Shown one piece after another: positions 12,108-24,811 of a stretch of 64,000 nt of DNA. Below the pieces are notes generated by a model. That model ran no database searches and was not told the DNA's origin. It was given only the letters and a program-made list of their open reading frames with translations. Source of the stretch: Parus major (taxonomy: Eukaryota; Chordata; Aves; Passeriformes; Paridae); NCBI RefSeq assembly GCF_001522545.3, contig NC_031770.1:107945664-108009663 (forward strand), in the 5' to 3' direction. Position 1 is the first letter of the stretch; each line of letters opens with the position of its first letter. The position numbers were made by a program, and so were the translations under genes.

Positions 12108-15100
12108 CCTCCTAGTGACATAGAAAATTCAAATCAGCACAAACGTATTTTTATATTTTGATAAGGGCTCTGGGGCTGCATGGTAGGGTGAAATTTTTGT
12201 TGTATGATGACCTACGTACTCAGTGTCCATGCATGCTTATCTGTGAAAGTGGTGGAGGGAGGACATTTGAAATGAAATTGTTAATTTTTCGTGTTGAAAA
12301 GGAAAATTACATTTATTTTGATGCCTAGACTTCATGGGCTTTCTCAGTGTCTGATGTTACTGTAGTAGTATGAAGTGATAGCAAATATAACCCTCTCTTA
12401 AACAGCAAATTAATTTTGATTTTGCCAGAAGTTACATTTTTCGTTTGCTTAATTGCTGAAACAGTGTGAATATTTTGAAATAACTGAAACCACTTTATCC
12501 AGATGTGCCTGCTGATTGCTGGAAAAGCCTGGAGTATGGGATGAACCAGACAATTAGCATAATACAGGCATATGTGGAACATCATGCAAATATGTGTTTG
12601 GGGTTTTTCTCCCTAGAAGTAGCAAGTAAATAAGTTTGTTAAAATGTAAGCAAAGTGTTTAATTGGGAGGAATTTGTCTTGTTATAGCAAACCCATACTG
12701 AGTCTCTTGTTCATGTGTTTCACCATTTTGCCTGTAGCAAAGGACCAGAATTGGTTATTTAGGAAGAAATTGTAAAGATTGTGCAAGGGGACAGCTGTGC
12801 AATTTCCATCTCATATGAGGGGGAAAAACCCACTTGACCATCAGTCAGTGATTAAAGTTTCTGACATACAAACATATTTCATAAGTTACATTTTACAGGA
12901 ATTTAGGAATTCTTTAATTCAACTCCGCAAAGTCTCTGCTCTCTATCAGGACCAGGACATACAGCTGATGTGCAACAGTACCGTATCTCATGGTTTTGAT
13001 GGTATCACCAAAAGATTCTGCAGTGACAGAGGGAGTAGTTCTGTAATGCTTTGACTTATGTCCCTTCCATGTCATGGTGACTGAATGATTTTGTTTTTTG
13101 TCCACCACATAGTTGTTTCACATTGATATTGACAAGGAGAGATTTGCTTTTAATGCTTGTGCTCTTTGTAGTGTTTGAGAATACCCACAGATTAATATTT
13201 TTTACTGTGAATTCCAACACAAATGTCTCCTGTGGAAGAGCAAAACTGAGTGCAGTCTTTCCACTGGAAATGGACATTTAGAGTGCTTTACCTCTGAACT
13301 CTTCTGTTACTCTGAATATTTTAACCTCATGGAGTTCGATAGAATTTTAAAAACATTGGGGCAGTTCTAGTTCCAAAACCTTTTGGGTCTGTTGCTGAGG
13401 GCTGCTCACTGCCTTCAGTTCCAGGACTGGGTGTCTGAACTTTGCTGGTTCTCATTACAGTATTCCCTGGACCAGAGGATGGGTCTTGTTAAAGCCCATG
13501 TCCCTCCTCGGTGGTAAATCTCTCAGTGATGGCAGAAACTTCTGTTGTAACTCTTAAGTGCATTTTATTTCCAGTGTTAACCAGGCATGAATCTCCTCTT
13601 CCTGTTCACTTATGGCTGAATAGTTGTAAGAGGGATTCATTTCATTAACTTTACATTTCTGCTTGTCAGCATATGCACCTGAGCGAGTAAGCATAACCTT
13701 CTTCCTATAGCCAGCCGTGAGAAACAAGCAATTTTAGGTAGTGATTCCCTTGAAAAGAAGGGTCTAAAATCAGTCAGATGAATCATAGCACGTTTCTCTC
13801 CACTGCCTTGGAAGGAAGCAGAGGCTGACTCAGAGGTATTTCTACCCCCCCATCCAGAAGCATCACCCATGGTGTCTGTGTTTCACACTGAAACTGAGAG
13901 GGAGCAGGGCCAGGAAGTGTCGTTTGGTACTTGGATGTTACCATCAGACTTTTTGCCATAAATGTGTGTTGCTGTACTTCTCACATGGTGTTTTTATCTG
14001 GAGCAGGTCTTTATAGTAGTTTTTCCACTCTTTTGTGTGAATGGTGCAAAATGGTGTTATTGAATTCAAAGCTTCTTTTCTAAGCTGTGTAGCTGGACCT
14101 TAATCTCAGATATGCCTGTTTTTTCTTCTTTTTAAATGTGCTGACTTAATGTCTTTTTTTTTTGGGTACAACCACTGTTTTTGTAGTTTAGTTAAAGTTG
14201 AATTTATTCTTCTGTTACATTTCCATACCATGTTTATACCATTAAAGCTTCTTAAATAAATACAGCTAAGAATTCTAAATTTTGTTAGGGTAATTTGTGT
14301 CATCTTTCTTTTTCCTTTGGTAATTAAAAAAACCCTCAAAGAAAGGAAAATAATCCATCAGTCAATCCTAAGACCTTAAGACATTCATGACATTTCATCT
14401 CTGAAGCAGATCCTGCAGTCACTTTTGTAAATGAGCATTGTTGCTTGTGGAGGTATTACAAATGTAAGAGCAGCCCATTGAAGACACTCTTCCCCCAAGA
14501 GAGGAACTGTACCTGACATACAGCACTTTCTTAGTTTATTGGAATTTCTGATTTTGTGATTAGACCCTTAATTTTTTTGAAATCTTGGGAGAATCTAATA
14601 TTAATGATATTAGTGACTGCAGCTTCAGTTTAATTTAGTTCTGAGCTAAGAGAATACCTTACCTTTCCCCATAAGCCTCTCCTCTCTTTCTGCTTGTGGA
14701 TGGTATGTTGCTCCTTCACCAAGCTTGTGATTTAGATGTCATCTTCAATTTCTCAAAGATTTACCTCAGAGCAATTATGGCATATCTTGCTGCTAAACAA
14801 TTTGCAAGGTAACGGTATTTTTTTCAACCTTTCAAGTCAAAGTTTAATATCTTGTGATTTATTTTAATTAACTCTGAAAAAAGTTGATTATTTTAGATTA
14901 TCTTTTTCTTTGGCATGTGAACGCCTTTGGAAATGTGTCTGCACAGTTTCTTTGTACTCTGTGATTGGGGCATGAAAGTAATCTTGTGATAACAAAAATT
15001 AAAGGCCATGCCAAGAAGAATGAGAATAGTTTGTAAAATAAAATTCACAATCTAAATTATTTTTTTATGGGCAGATTATAGTTAAGATGAGAAATTCTTT

Positions 15101-15475
15101 TAGCACAGATACTTATTTTTTTCTGAGTTACTATTTCAAGTTGATTTTCACTGAAATTGCATTATTGTCCTCAGTAGCAATTGAAACGGTGAATATATTC
15201 TCACTTACGTTGCCTTTAGAAAGTTTATTTCTTCTAAGAAGAAGAAGAAAGTAGGTGATGTTAAACATTTTGTCATTTCAGGTTGAAGTAAAATAAAAAA
15301 TGTAAGCAAATCTGATCTCTTAAACTTTGAAGAATGTTGTTTAAAATCAGAAAAATCATATTGGGACAGCTCTATAATCAGCAGAGCTGCCTTCTGTTTA
15401 ATGGAAAGGCTCTGGGAGTCCTGCTCAACCAAAGCTGAGAGCAATCACTACAGTCTGTGCTGCTTAAAAGGATGG

Positions 15476-15513
15476 TTTTCTTTCTTTCTTTCCTTTTTTT
15501 TTTTTTTTTCCCT
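15476..15513 (+). repeat. (CTTT)n / poly-T pyrimidine tract
   Basis: A pure pyrimidine stretch: three to four CTTT units, then about 16 consecutive T and CCCTCT. Low-complexity sequence. Confidence 0.85.
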
Positions 15514-16278
15514 CTAAAGAGGAGGTTCATGTGGACTGAATTCCCTTTTACAAAATGGGCATGTTTCCCAGGAAAAACATGATACTTTGCTAATCAGGAT
15601 GGAGCCTTATCCTGCAATGGGACCTACATTTTGGTCTTTTCACCACATCATTGCTGTTTTCTACATGGACAAAAATAGATATAGAGTAAACCAACCCAAA
15701 AAGTCAATTATAGGGTTTTATAGTGATGTATTGTGAAAAATTTGGTCATGTTTTTCATTATACAGAATGTTCTTTCCGAAGACATAAACAGAAAAAAAGC
15801 ACATATGTTTAATTTTAAAAATAACTGTGCTTAGCTGTTTAAAAATGCTGGAGACATTTTGGATAGTTCTAAAGGATCAGCATCATAATTATATGATAAA
15901 ACTTCTGTGTAAAGAAATATCTGGTTTATAATTATTTAACTGTTGGGATTTTGGTGTTCTAGAGGTATACTTTGATAAAATTTCTCATACATATCTAAAA
16001 AATCTGACTTATTCATCTTCTCCTCTCTAATCAGGAAGTAACTGTTAAATCTGTGATGTCAGTTTAGGGGGAATGATTTAATTTAAAAAGTATTAACATG
16101 TGAAAGGAATATTGGAATGAATGAAAACAATTTGGTCCACTGACATTTAAACCAGTCATTATCCTAGGAAAGCGTAGTGCAGGAGAGATGCTGAGGTAAT
16201 AACTACAATTACAGTATCAAAGCAATAAAAAATTAATATATAATAATACAATTATAAATTAAAGCCACATTTTTTCAG

Positions 16279-16335
16279 TTGTGGGTTTCTGAAGTTCAAG
16301 AGATGAATCCATATTTGGATATCCACAGAAATGTG
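16279..16335 (+). other. Weak candidate 57-bp exon
   Basis: An acceptor-like CATTTTTTCAG ends at 16278 and a donor-like ATGTG|GTAAGA begins at 16336. The 57 bp between are open in phase 0 to phase 0 and encode LWVSEVQEMNPYLDIHRNV, 19 residues of ordinary hydrophilic protein composition. One other frame is closed by TGA. The exon is symmetric, so inclusion would not shift a frame, and its orientation agrees with the + strand skew. The acceptor tract is short and sits in very AT-rich DNA. I recognise no protein. With so short an open frame, coincidence is quite possible. Confidence 0.17.
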
Positions 16336-16590
16336 GTAAGACTTCGATAGGTGTGGAGCTCTGGCAATGTCACGTGTCTCATAGCAAATTACAAATGTTT
16401 AGCACTTTTGCAAATGAGAACAAGTCCATTTAGGGTTCTAAATATGGGCACTAATATTTGAAAAATCAGAATTGTAGATATTGAGAGTTATATGAATGGG
16501 AATAACTACTTCTGAAGGATAGAAGCTGTTGAGTTTTTTAGATAGCTGAATTTGTTACATGTAATTCTTGCTAAATTTAGAATTCTTGAA

Positions 16591-16935
16591 TGATAGAATG
16601 GTTTGGGTTGGAAGGGACCTTAAAGATCATTGAGTTCCAACCTCTTGCCACAGGTAGGGACACCTTCCACTAGACCAGGTTGCTCCAAGCCCCATCCAAC
16701 CTGGCCTTGAACACAGAGATGGGGCAGACAAAACTTCTCAACTCACTACACAGACTTATTCTATTGTCTCACTACCCTCACAGTTAAGGATTTTCTTCCT
16801 AATACATAATCTAAAATCTTTCCTCCTGCAGCTTCACTCCATGCCCTTGTAAAAAGTCACTCCCCAGTGTTCTTAGAGGCTCCCTTTAGGTACAGGAAGA
16901 TACTTTAAGGTCTCTCTGAATCCTTTTGGATTGAG
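16591..16935 (-). mobile_element. CR1 LINE 3'-end fragment, about 345 bp
   Basis: A well-preserved left end (TGATAGAATGGTTTGGGTTG, then GAAGGGACCTTAAAGATCAT) is the reverse complement of the CR1 3' terminus. It continues through GGGACACCTTCCACTAGACC, CCCATCCAACCTGGCCTTGA, CCTCACAGTTAAGGATTTTC and TGCCCTTGTAAAAAGTCACT, fading near GAAGATACTTTAAGGTCTCT. The region after 16700 corresponds to the C-terminal end of the CR1 reverse-transcriptase ORF read on the minus strand, but is full of stops. Minus strand, 5'-truncated at the right, inactive. Confidence 0.95.
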
Positions 16936-18040
16936 TCTGATACAGTTTCTAATAAATGTAGTGGGAACTTTAAAAACTTTTATTTATATGTATATTGCTA
17001 ATATGTTTTCTTACCAAATTTGCTCATTTTGCTTGTTTTGCTTCACACTGAAACTATATGTATGTTGTTTCTTGCTTAGATTTATATGAAAATAGCCTTC
17101 AATCTTAGGATTTTATGGAAAATAATTTATAAAAGTTGATGTTTGCTGAGATTTTTTCATATTCCAAAACCATCAAATGTATAATTTAATAATAGAGGTA
17201 TTACTAAGTTGGTTACTAATTTTTTTGTGATTTCTAAGCAGTCTGTTTCCTGCTTGCAAAAATGCTTCGTGTTTCCAGTACAGTGACTACAGTCAGACAC
17301 CCTCTTGTTTGTATAGCGTCCTCCTACTCTTTGCCATTGCCAGTCTGTATCATCGCTTATTTCTCCACAGAAAGCAGAACTTGCCACACCTTCTCATTGA
17401 GGTGCCATTATTTATGAAAAGTTTCATTACTCATACTCAGTCATCTCTTGATGTTTTTTGGCAATCTGGAAAAGTTGGATTCTGTGTCTTTTGCTTTATT
17501 TTCTAGTCACTAACTTATTTTTCCTATCTGTTTGAGATGGATCCTGGGACTGCAATAATGATTTTACTGTCCACTGCATGAGCAGGATGTAGAGAAGTGA
17601 ACTTTCCACTCTTAACAGCTGATGACCACAAACATCTTTGACTTACTGTGGTGGAGGGCACGCCTAATAAACTGAGTTACCTGCGCTAAATCTTAACTTC
17701 TCTTTAGTGTTACCCATTTTGCAGGTATGGTGTGTGCTTTTCTCTGAAATATGTGGTTCCACTTTGAGATCTATATCCAAATGATTTTGTTTTAATGCCC
17801 TCCTCTTTTCCAGGTAATTCACATTGCTTTAAATGACTTTCTTATCCTGGATGATGCAGGATCAGAAGCATCCTGTTGTGGGGGCAGTATGGGCATGGGA
17901 GGAGGTCAGGCAGTGAGCGGCTGTGTGGATATTTAGCTGTCAGCTGGGATCAACTTACCACATCTTCAAGTTTTCCAGTATCTCAGCTTTTAACCCTTGG
18001 CAAAGGTTGAAACAGGTGCATAGATGTGTGTAGATGGAAC

Positions 18041-18176
18041 AGGGTGAGAGTGAGGTTACAGGACAGCAGGGGCTGATGGGAGAATGAAAGAATGGGAAGG
18101 AAGGCTGGATGGAAAGGAAGAGGTGGATTAAATGTCAAGGGAAAAGAAGGTGAAAAAAAAGAGGTAGAGAAGGAAG
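18041..18176 (+). repeat. Purine-rich (G/A) tract
   Basis: About 136 bases in which G and A dominate the + strand, for example GAAAGAATGGGAAGGAAGG and GGTGAAAAAAAAGAGGTAGAG, with few pyrimidine interruptions. An 85-codon open frame crossing it is biased to Lys, Gly and Glu for that reason and is not evidence of a gene. Such tracts can adopt triplex-type structure, but no function is claimed. Confidence 0.7.
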
Positions 18177-18778
18177 TCCTAAGAACAACCATTACTCATT
18201 TTACCTCATTTCTCAGCAAAACCAGACCAGAATGTGATGAGGTCTCACTTTCAGCATTCCTCAAAACTCTGATGCAAACAAAGATATTGGGAAAAATTCC
18301 TTTTCTTCTTTTAGCTAGGCTAAGTTATCTCAGAAGTAGAACTGCATGAGAGGTCCTCGGGGTCAAGGTGGTGCAGGAATTCCAAAGACAAAGTAAATTA
18401 TTCAGATGTATGCCCATATGTATCGCTTCTGGGCTTAATAGAATCAAATTGTGGTTACTATAAAGGAAACTTTGTTTACATTCTCTGGATCCATTTTATG
18501 TAGTTAAATCTAAGTAATGTTTCTTCTTAGGGATCATCACATACTTTAAACCAGGGCCCAGCAGTGGAATGCAAGAGAAAAAGAGTGTGTGATTGAAGTA
18601 TCTGTGAAGTTCACTGTTAAGTCTGCAGTTAACTCCTTGAAATTTCCATAAAAATCACAGCTGCATTCACTAATACCATAAGTTATCCTGGCCACCTGCC
18701 TTAATATTGAACTTTCTGTCAGGATAAGATTTAATTTTTAGATTTCTCCTTGCTGGAGAGCATCAACCAATCTGTGTC

Positions 18779-18805
18779 TTTTTTTTTTGTTTTTTGTTTT
18801 TTGTT
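18779..18805 (+). repeat. T-rich (TTTTTTG)n microsatellite
   Basis: Ten T, then G, six T, G, six T, G: an imperfect heptanucleotide T6G repeat. Low-complexity sequence. Confidence 0.85.
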
Positions 18806-19424
18806 CATGGAAATAAATGTTTCTTTGTGATCAGAAAGTAGGCTTCAGGCAGTGTACAGACAAAAATTAAATTATTTCATTTTTATTTTGTACAAGAGAA
18901 TACTTTCTGTTGCTGCATTTGAACAGGATGAGACATTATTGTCTAGAGGTGATTAACTTTGTTTTTGGTTCTTTAGAAATATTGTGTTCTTAACATGATG
19001 GAAGGTTGTGTCTATAGGTTAGCATGGAAATGAATTTCAGACTGACACTTCTAGTTACATGTGCTCACGTTTCTGTGTAAAGGCATGTGAGGACTATTAA
19101 TGTTAATGGAATGTTGGAGCAAAAGCAAGGGGCAAACCAAGCTCTTAGAGAAGACATTTGGGATGGCCTCTTTCTGTGAGACACTGTGGTAGAGATAAAA
19201 CTCTTGAAGTGTAGAAAAAGGATTCTAAGCATGACTTTCTTTTCTTTGCAGTAGGGAATTGCTCTCTTCTCCTGCTTCCTGAGCAGCATAATCTTCAGGC
19301 ATCATCTCCTCCAGTATTCTCTGAACATCAGGGTTTTTTTTGACCTTATTTTGAAATTCCTCTGTAATGCACAAAATAGTCCTTGTAACTTGTTTACTAG
19401 TTTGGGTAATTCTTGGCTTTATAA

Positions 19425-19456
19425 GTATTAGCAGTACTGTGTATTAGCAGTACTGG
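19425..19456 (+). repeat. 16-bp tandem duplication
   Basis: GTATTAGCAGTACTGT at 19425-19440 is followed immediately by GTATTAGCAGTACTGG at 19441-19456, two copies with one mismatch at the last base. Probably a replication-slippage duplication. Confidence 0.9.
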
Positions 19457-19566
19457 CCTTGTTTTATTCTAACACGATGGACTCAGAGGAGTTTGGGGAA
19501 GGAGATGACTGTCTGGTCCGGGGACCAGCAGCATGTTCCCTGAAACGCACTCCTTCCTGGGGAGTA

Positions 19567-19588
19567 ATGGTACTTGGCCAAGTACCAT
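19567..19588. repeat. 22-bp perfect palindrome
   Basis: Two 11-base arms, ATGGTACTTGG and CCAAGTACCAT, are exact reverse complements with no spacer, centred on TTGGCCAA. The flanking bases (A on the left, C on the right) do not continue the symmetry. It is a sequence-visible dyad with no known function. Confidence 0.9.
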
Positions 19589-22131
19589 CAGGCTGTAAAC
19601 AGAACTGTTTGTGAAGTGAAATCCATTTGGAGTAGCCCATGAGTTACAGTTTAATTTTTCACTGATGACAAGCTCCACAGAAACTTGTTGAGATCAATTT
19701 GGCCATGAAGTTGCTGTTTACCTCCTTTCAAAGCAATGTGGATTATGGTAGCAGAAAGCAGTTTCATCTCCAGATGCTCCAGATGCACTTCAAATTCATT
19801 CTTTCAATTAATATTATGAGTTTCTCCCTTCTTTTGAGTTTTTATTCTGAAATGCTACTTGGTGCATCTCAGTGTTTAACATTGTTAATTTGCCTTTACC
19901 TGGCAGATTCTGATGCTGATTGTAACATTCTGAGGTTCAGCAGGCATCAGGATGGTTTTATGGTAGGGATTCTTTACTGCTGTGATGATCTTTCTGTCTG
20001 AAAGGATTAATTATGAAGGGATTGTAAGAGAATTAAATTGGATGCATATATAGAAATTTGCTTTTTTTTTTGGTTATGATTTAAAGTTTCAGAATTGCCC
20101 ATCTGTTGCTTAGTATGTTTGCCAATGAATGACCTTACACTTGATTAGGAACTGGCCCATGAATGGGGGCCATAACTGGCCCATAAGTATCTGTCACTTC
20201 ATGGTGACACCTTTTGGTGCTAGCATCAGATGATCAAAATGTCTGTTATGACTTGATTTGAATAAAACTCAGATAACATCTCAGGTGAATGAATAGAATA
20301 ACTTCTTATGTATATTGCAAAGAAATGAGCTACTGAATGACACATACAGGAGTGGAAGACAAGAAGAAAAGAGCTTCTAAGACTTTTTGGAATGATGCCC
20401 TATAATATTTTAGAAATAAGGGACAGAGCAAGAAAAAGTGAAGCTCATCCTTCTTTGTTCACATTGTGCCTCATTTTATTTTTTCTAATCTGGACACTTT
20501 AATCCTTCTCTGTGCTTGAGGAATGTTTTCAGGAGTTTATTTGCTTGGGGAATTATATAATTCCCTTGAGTATTATCTGGGCAATGGCTTTGGCTCCATG
20601 ACTTTCCAAGGACTACCCAGTCTTTGTTTTCCATGGAGGTCTGAAGTAGTCTGTACACAGTATTGTTGTATTTGTTGTCATTGAAAATTGAAGCAAGCTT
20701 GCTGGACATGTTCTTTCTTGGAATGTTTTTGATTTTCTGATGATTCTAAGTCATTTAGCTCTGAATGAAACAGTGGAAAGGCACATGATTATGTTTATAT
20801 TCAATTTGCATTCTTTCTGCAGTATGTGTGAAGTGCAGGTTAATTGAAGCCAAACCTTTGGAGGCCAGTTGGTGACCACTGGCTTTGTAACACACTGATT
20901 AGGGAAAAATGAGCTTGAGGGAAGGAGAAAAACCTGGAAAGGAAGAATTCTTAGGTCTCAGCAGAATAAAGCAAGGAGCATCCAATTCCATCTTTAGGTT
21001 TCCTTTAGACTTTTTTTTTATGAACCAAACAATCACAGCCACAAATTATTACTTTTCCAGAATGTTAACTATACAAAATCCATACTAAAAAAATGGCAAA
21101 GCTTGTATGTGTGGTATCTGTACCTTTGGACTGACAGCAATGTGGAGTGGTGACTTTAGGCAGACCTATGGGCCCATGCAGTGGATTTCAAATGCAGAAT
21201 TTGGAGAGAAAAAAACTACTTATATAAAGAACAGTATAAACTGATGAGGTTTATCTGACATACCAAGAAATACATTTTAATCTTCAGTGTTTTGGGATCA
21301 CCAGGCTAAGGAGAAGGAGTGAGCGTTTCCCTCTGAAGCAGTATCTTTGTGTTTTGTCCAAAAATGGTACTGCCAGGTGTTGTTAATGATTTTCCATTTG
21401 GTTTTCTGCATTCATAGGTGAAACCTTTTGGGTTAACTGTTGCCCTAACACTTTCAGAAAGTTTATAGTGGTAGTTGTTGCTAATTTCAGGAAGGCAGTA
21501 TTAAATATTTATATTTATCCTGAAGAGCTTTTGATCACAGCTCCATCCCACTCCATCTCTGAAACCAGCATTTTTCTCCCGTCTGTATCAACAGTCCCAA
21601 CTTCTCAGAAGTTGGAGATCATAAATAAGTATTTAAAGATACCTGAAATCTATTTAGTTCCTCAGATTCCTCTCTATTACCCGCCTCCTTGCCACACACA
21701 TACATGCAGAGGCAGAGCCTGGTGGCCCCATAAAAATTCAATATTGACCCTAAGGCCCTCTGAAAATCTGCTTTGAAATCTTGGTTTTATTTTCTTCAAG
21801 TTTTTAATGGGTAAAGTTCATATTCACAGGTATTTAAAAGGTGTGGATCAGCACCATATTTGCAGTGTTATTTAAAGTCCTTGGTTTTCTCAAATCTGCT
21901 CTGAGGTGTTCTTTTTTTTCTATTGGGATAATTATAGTGGGATTTTTTAATTTTTTTTTATTTTTAATCAAAAAGTATTTCTTTGTCCTTATGCCTAAAT
22001 CTTGAAAATCCCCATGAGAGAAATTTTCACATTCTGGAGTTTAGGACAGAGTTTTGCAAGACGCCTACTGTGTTTGACTATTTCCATCTTAATAAGAAGG
22101 GCTTTATGTCTACTAAACCACTATTTCTACA

Positions 22132-22168
22132 TTTTTATGGAATTGGGCAGTGCCCAGTTCCATAAAAA
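22132..22168. repeat. 37-nt near-perfect inverted repeat
   Basis: Positions 22132-22149 pair with 22151-22168 around a single central G (22150). The arms are TTTTTATGGAATTGGGCA and TGCCCAGTTCCATAAAAA, giving 17 Watson-Crick pairs and one T-G wobble. In RNA a terminal loop of at least three bases would leave about 17 pairs, too short for an ordinary microRNA precursor. It could form a DNA cruciform or be a remnant of a small inverted-repeat element. No target-site duplication is evident. Confidence 0.9.
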
Positions 22169-24615
22169 GCCATTGTACCATAGCTGCAGCAGCATTTCTG
22201 CTGATCTACTAACGTGATGGAGTTTGTAGTCGTAGTAAAGAAGTTAAAAATTGAATATATAAACTTCAGGAAAAATAACTTTTCTTGGATGTGAAGAAAA
22301 CCTATAATGGGTTTGGTTTGTTTATATGATTAAACTGCAGCATTTTTCACAGTCACTTTCACATCTCAGAAGATAAAGGAAAGGGGACAGAATTGTCTAC
22401 TTGGAACTGTGAATTGCTTCTCTATTTTCTGAATCAGTATTGAAATACTTAGGAGTGTACTTGTGTTCATGTAAATTGTTGCTTTACTCTCAGCATAGCA
22501 TCCTGAAGCTTGAATCTGTGGGTTTAAGGGTCTCTCTTCCACCCATCATTTAACAGCTTCTTGTTTATACTGCTTTTATCTTGAATATTTTAGTTGTGAC
22601 TTAATTGATAAAAAAGGATTTTGTGATTCTATTTCAATGCTGGGAAGTGGTAGTCACATAGAGCTTGGTATCTTAGTAGTCCCTTTCACATCTGTCAAAT
22701 CAAAACTCTTCAGTGCTTAAAAACTTAAACTCAGTAGTGTAGATAACTAACAATATTGCTGATACACATGCTCAACTTTCAGCAATACAGAAGATATTTG
22801 AAACTTATATAATAAAATAAATTTCTCTCTGAATAATCTAAAGATTTCTGAGGTGGTTTGAACTTCTCAATAGAAATTAGAGGAATTAATATGAAAAAAA
22901 GATCATAATGAGTGATTCTTCTTCAGCAGTTTTATGTTCGCTTTATAGTGCCCAGAAGAATGTCAGTCTATGGACAGAAACTACTCATGTGTCAATGTAG
23001 TGGTTTTAAAAATATAACAAAAATGAGTCTGTTAAGACCAATTTGTTCCTTTGCTGGATTTTTGTACATTACATGTGTAATTTTGTAAGAAAGAAATTCT
23101 TGTAAAATCTGTTTTATAGAAGTTGGTTTCCTTTAAAAAATGTTTTTGATCTGATTTTATAAATGGTATTAGGTATAAATGCAATGTATAGGACTGAAAC
23201 ATGAGGGTTTCAGGAAGATTTTGGGTTTGAAGCCCTACTTAATAATGTTTTAAATTCTCAGTGTGAATTTATCTGCAAGTCTGTAGCAAAGTACAGGCTC
23301 AGCTAAACTTAAGAGTGTCTGTAGGGAGGACTGGCTGTGTTTGGTTCATATCCATGTCCTGGGAGTGGTCTGTTAACCTCTGGTGGATCCTCATGTCTCA
23401 TGGTGAGACCTGGGCAGGAGCTGGGATTTCCAAGAGCTCTGGACAGGGAATGGTGTCCATATGGCCACACACAGCTTATAGACACCCTTGGTGTGTTCAC
23501 TGACTTGCCACCTCTTTTAACACACACTGAGCACCTGAGCTCCAGGTAGAAATGACCAGCTTGGCCAGAGCATGTTTGTATCAGGAACCAAATACATATT
23601 GCTAAAGATAGTTTAGTTTCTTAACTTGCATTTTCCATTGAATTCTATGATTATGATTATTTTTGAGGATCATAATTTCAGGATCTTTTAAATATTGTTT
23701 GCTGGAAGAAATAATGGAAATGAACTCATTTTCCATGCCTTAACTTTGTGTGGCCTTTTTTATGAACAAAGGCTAATACCAAATGCCAATTTCTTGTTTT
23801 AAAAAAACCCCACAAAATTCAAATCTGCACTTGGTGAAAGACAGATGATCACACATAGGTTATTTTTTTATTTACACTTCTTGAGATGATATCAGACAGA
23901 TATGCTATAGCAGTTAGCCTGGAGAAAGTTATGGACATTTGCTGAAATGCTTCATGGGCTTAAGTTGTAATTTTTGTTGGGATTCTTTTTTTTGGTTGTG
24001 GGGTGGATTTTGTTTTGTTTCTTTTTTTTTTTTTTAAAGTCACAATCCTCTGACCATTGCTATTTTTTGAACTTAGATAAAATGGAATGCATTTTTTTTA
24101 TCATATATTTTTTTCTGGGGTATGAAGGTATTTTCCTGCATATAACAATATCTAGTGATGTCAGCATTCTTAAAGGGTCCAGCTGAGCTTAAAGAATTTG
24201 AGGGCATGTAATGAACTTTGGTTATTCTGGTGAATTTACTGTGATTTTCTGTCAGGTTAAGTATTATTTAATTATTGCAAATCTTGGAGGAGAAACTGAT
24301 GAAGATAAAAGGACAGCTTTTATGTATTTATGTCATTAGAGTGGGAGCAATGCATTTCTACATTTTTATGTTCATCTGCACTTTGTAACTTTTGAGGATG
24401 CTGCTGTTAAACAGAACAAAGCTGTATAAAGTTATTTCAGATTTCCTTGATCCAAGGTGAGCTAACACCAAATCCACTGTATTTTTGTTCCATCTGTTTT
24501 CTTTGTGTCATAGGTAGTTGATAAATATCGGTGCTAATCAATGGAATTTATGCATTAGGAAAAATCAGAACACCTTTTAAATGTGTGAAAGGTGTAACTC
24601 TTACTCTGTTACTTT

Positions 24616-24685
24616 ATTGTAGGTATTTGGGTTAATAAATTGCAGGTAATAATGATATTAATATTGCAGGTATTTGGGTTAATAA
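24616..24685 (+). repeat. Direct repeat pair, 23 bp at 47-bp spacing
   Basis: AGGTATTTGGGTTAATAA occurs at 24621-24638 and again at 24668-24685. With the preceding bases (ATTGT versus ATTGC) the repeat is about 23 bp with one mismatch. The 29 bases after the first copy are AT-rich and are not themselves duplicated. Confidence 0.9.
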
Positions 24686-24774
24686 GCCTTTCTTGGGGAC
24701 TGGTGGGTTATAGCAATACTTGCAGATGAAAGTAATGTTTTTTTACCATTATATCAATGTACCAATAATAGCAG

Positions 24775-24811
24775 TACAATACACTAATACAATACACTAA
24801 TATTAGTGTAT
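24775..24811. repeat. 13-bp tandem repeat running into a 20-bp palindrome
   Basis: TACAATACACTAA is repeated in tandem at 24775-24787 and 24788-24800. The second copy runs into a perfect 20-bp palindrome at 24792-24811, arms ATACACTAAT and ATTAGTGTAT. A further small inverted repeat (CAATGG CA CCATTG) follows immediately. The neighbourhood 24740-24860 also reuses the words TACCAAT and CAATG several times. Confidence 0.9.

Larger units (their letters stand above)
10996..16278. other. AT-rich non-coding sequence, no gene seen
   Basis: About 5.3 kb without a recognised gene or interspersed repeat. It includes a T-rich low-complexity stretch at 12061-12107 and a pyrimidine tract at 15476-15513. 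A GC-richer patch at about 13370-13930 contains a 77-codon minus-strand open frame with no recognisable motif. The stretch just before 16278 is extremely AT-rich (16220-16262). Confidence 0.55.

Noticed and set aside
18092..18349. An 85-codon + strand open frame rich in Lys, Gly and Glu.
   Set aside because: It is produced by a purine-rich low-complexity tract.
22132..22168. The inverted repeat as a microRNA precursor.
   Set aside because: The stem is about 17 bp with almost no loop, well short of a typical 55-70 nt precursor hairpin.
24616..24811. Spaced direct repeats considered as a CRISPR-like array.
   Set aside because: Only two copies, with unequal surroundings, in a vertebrate nuclear setting.
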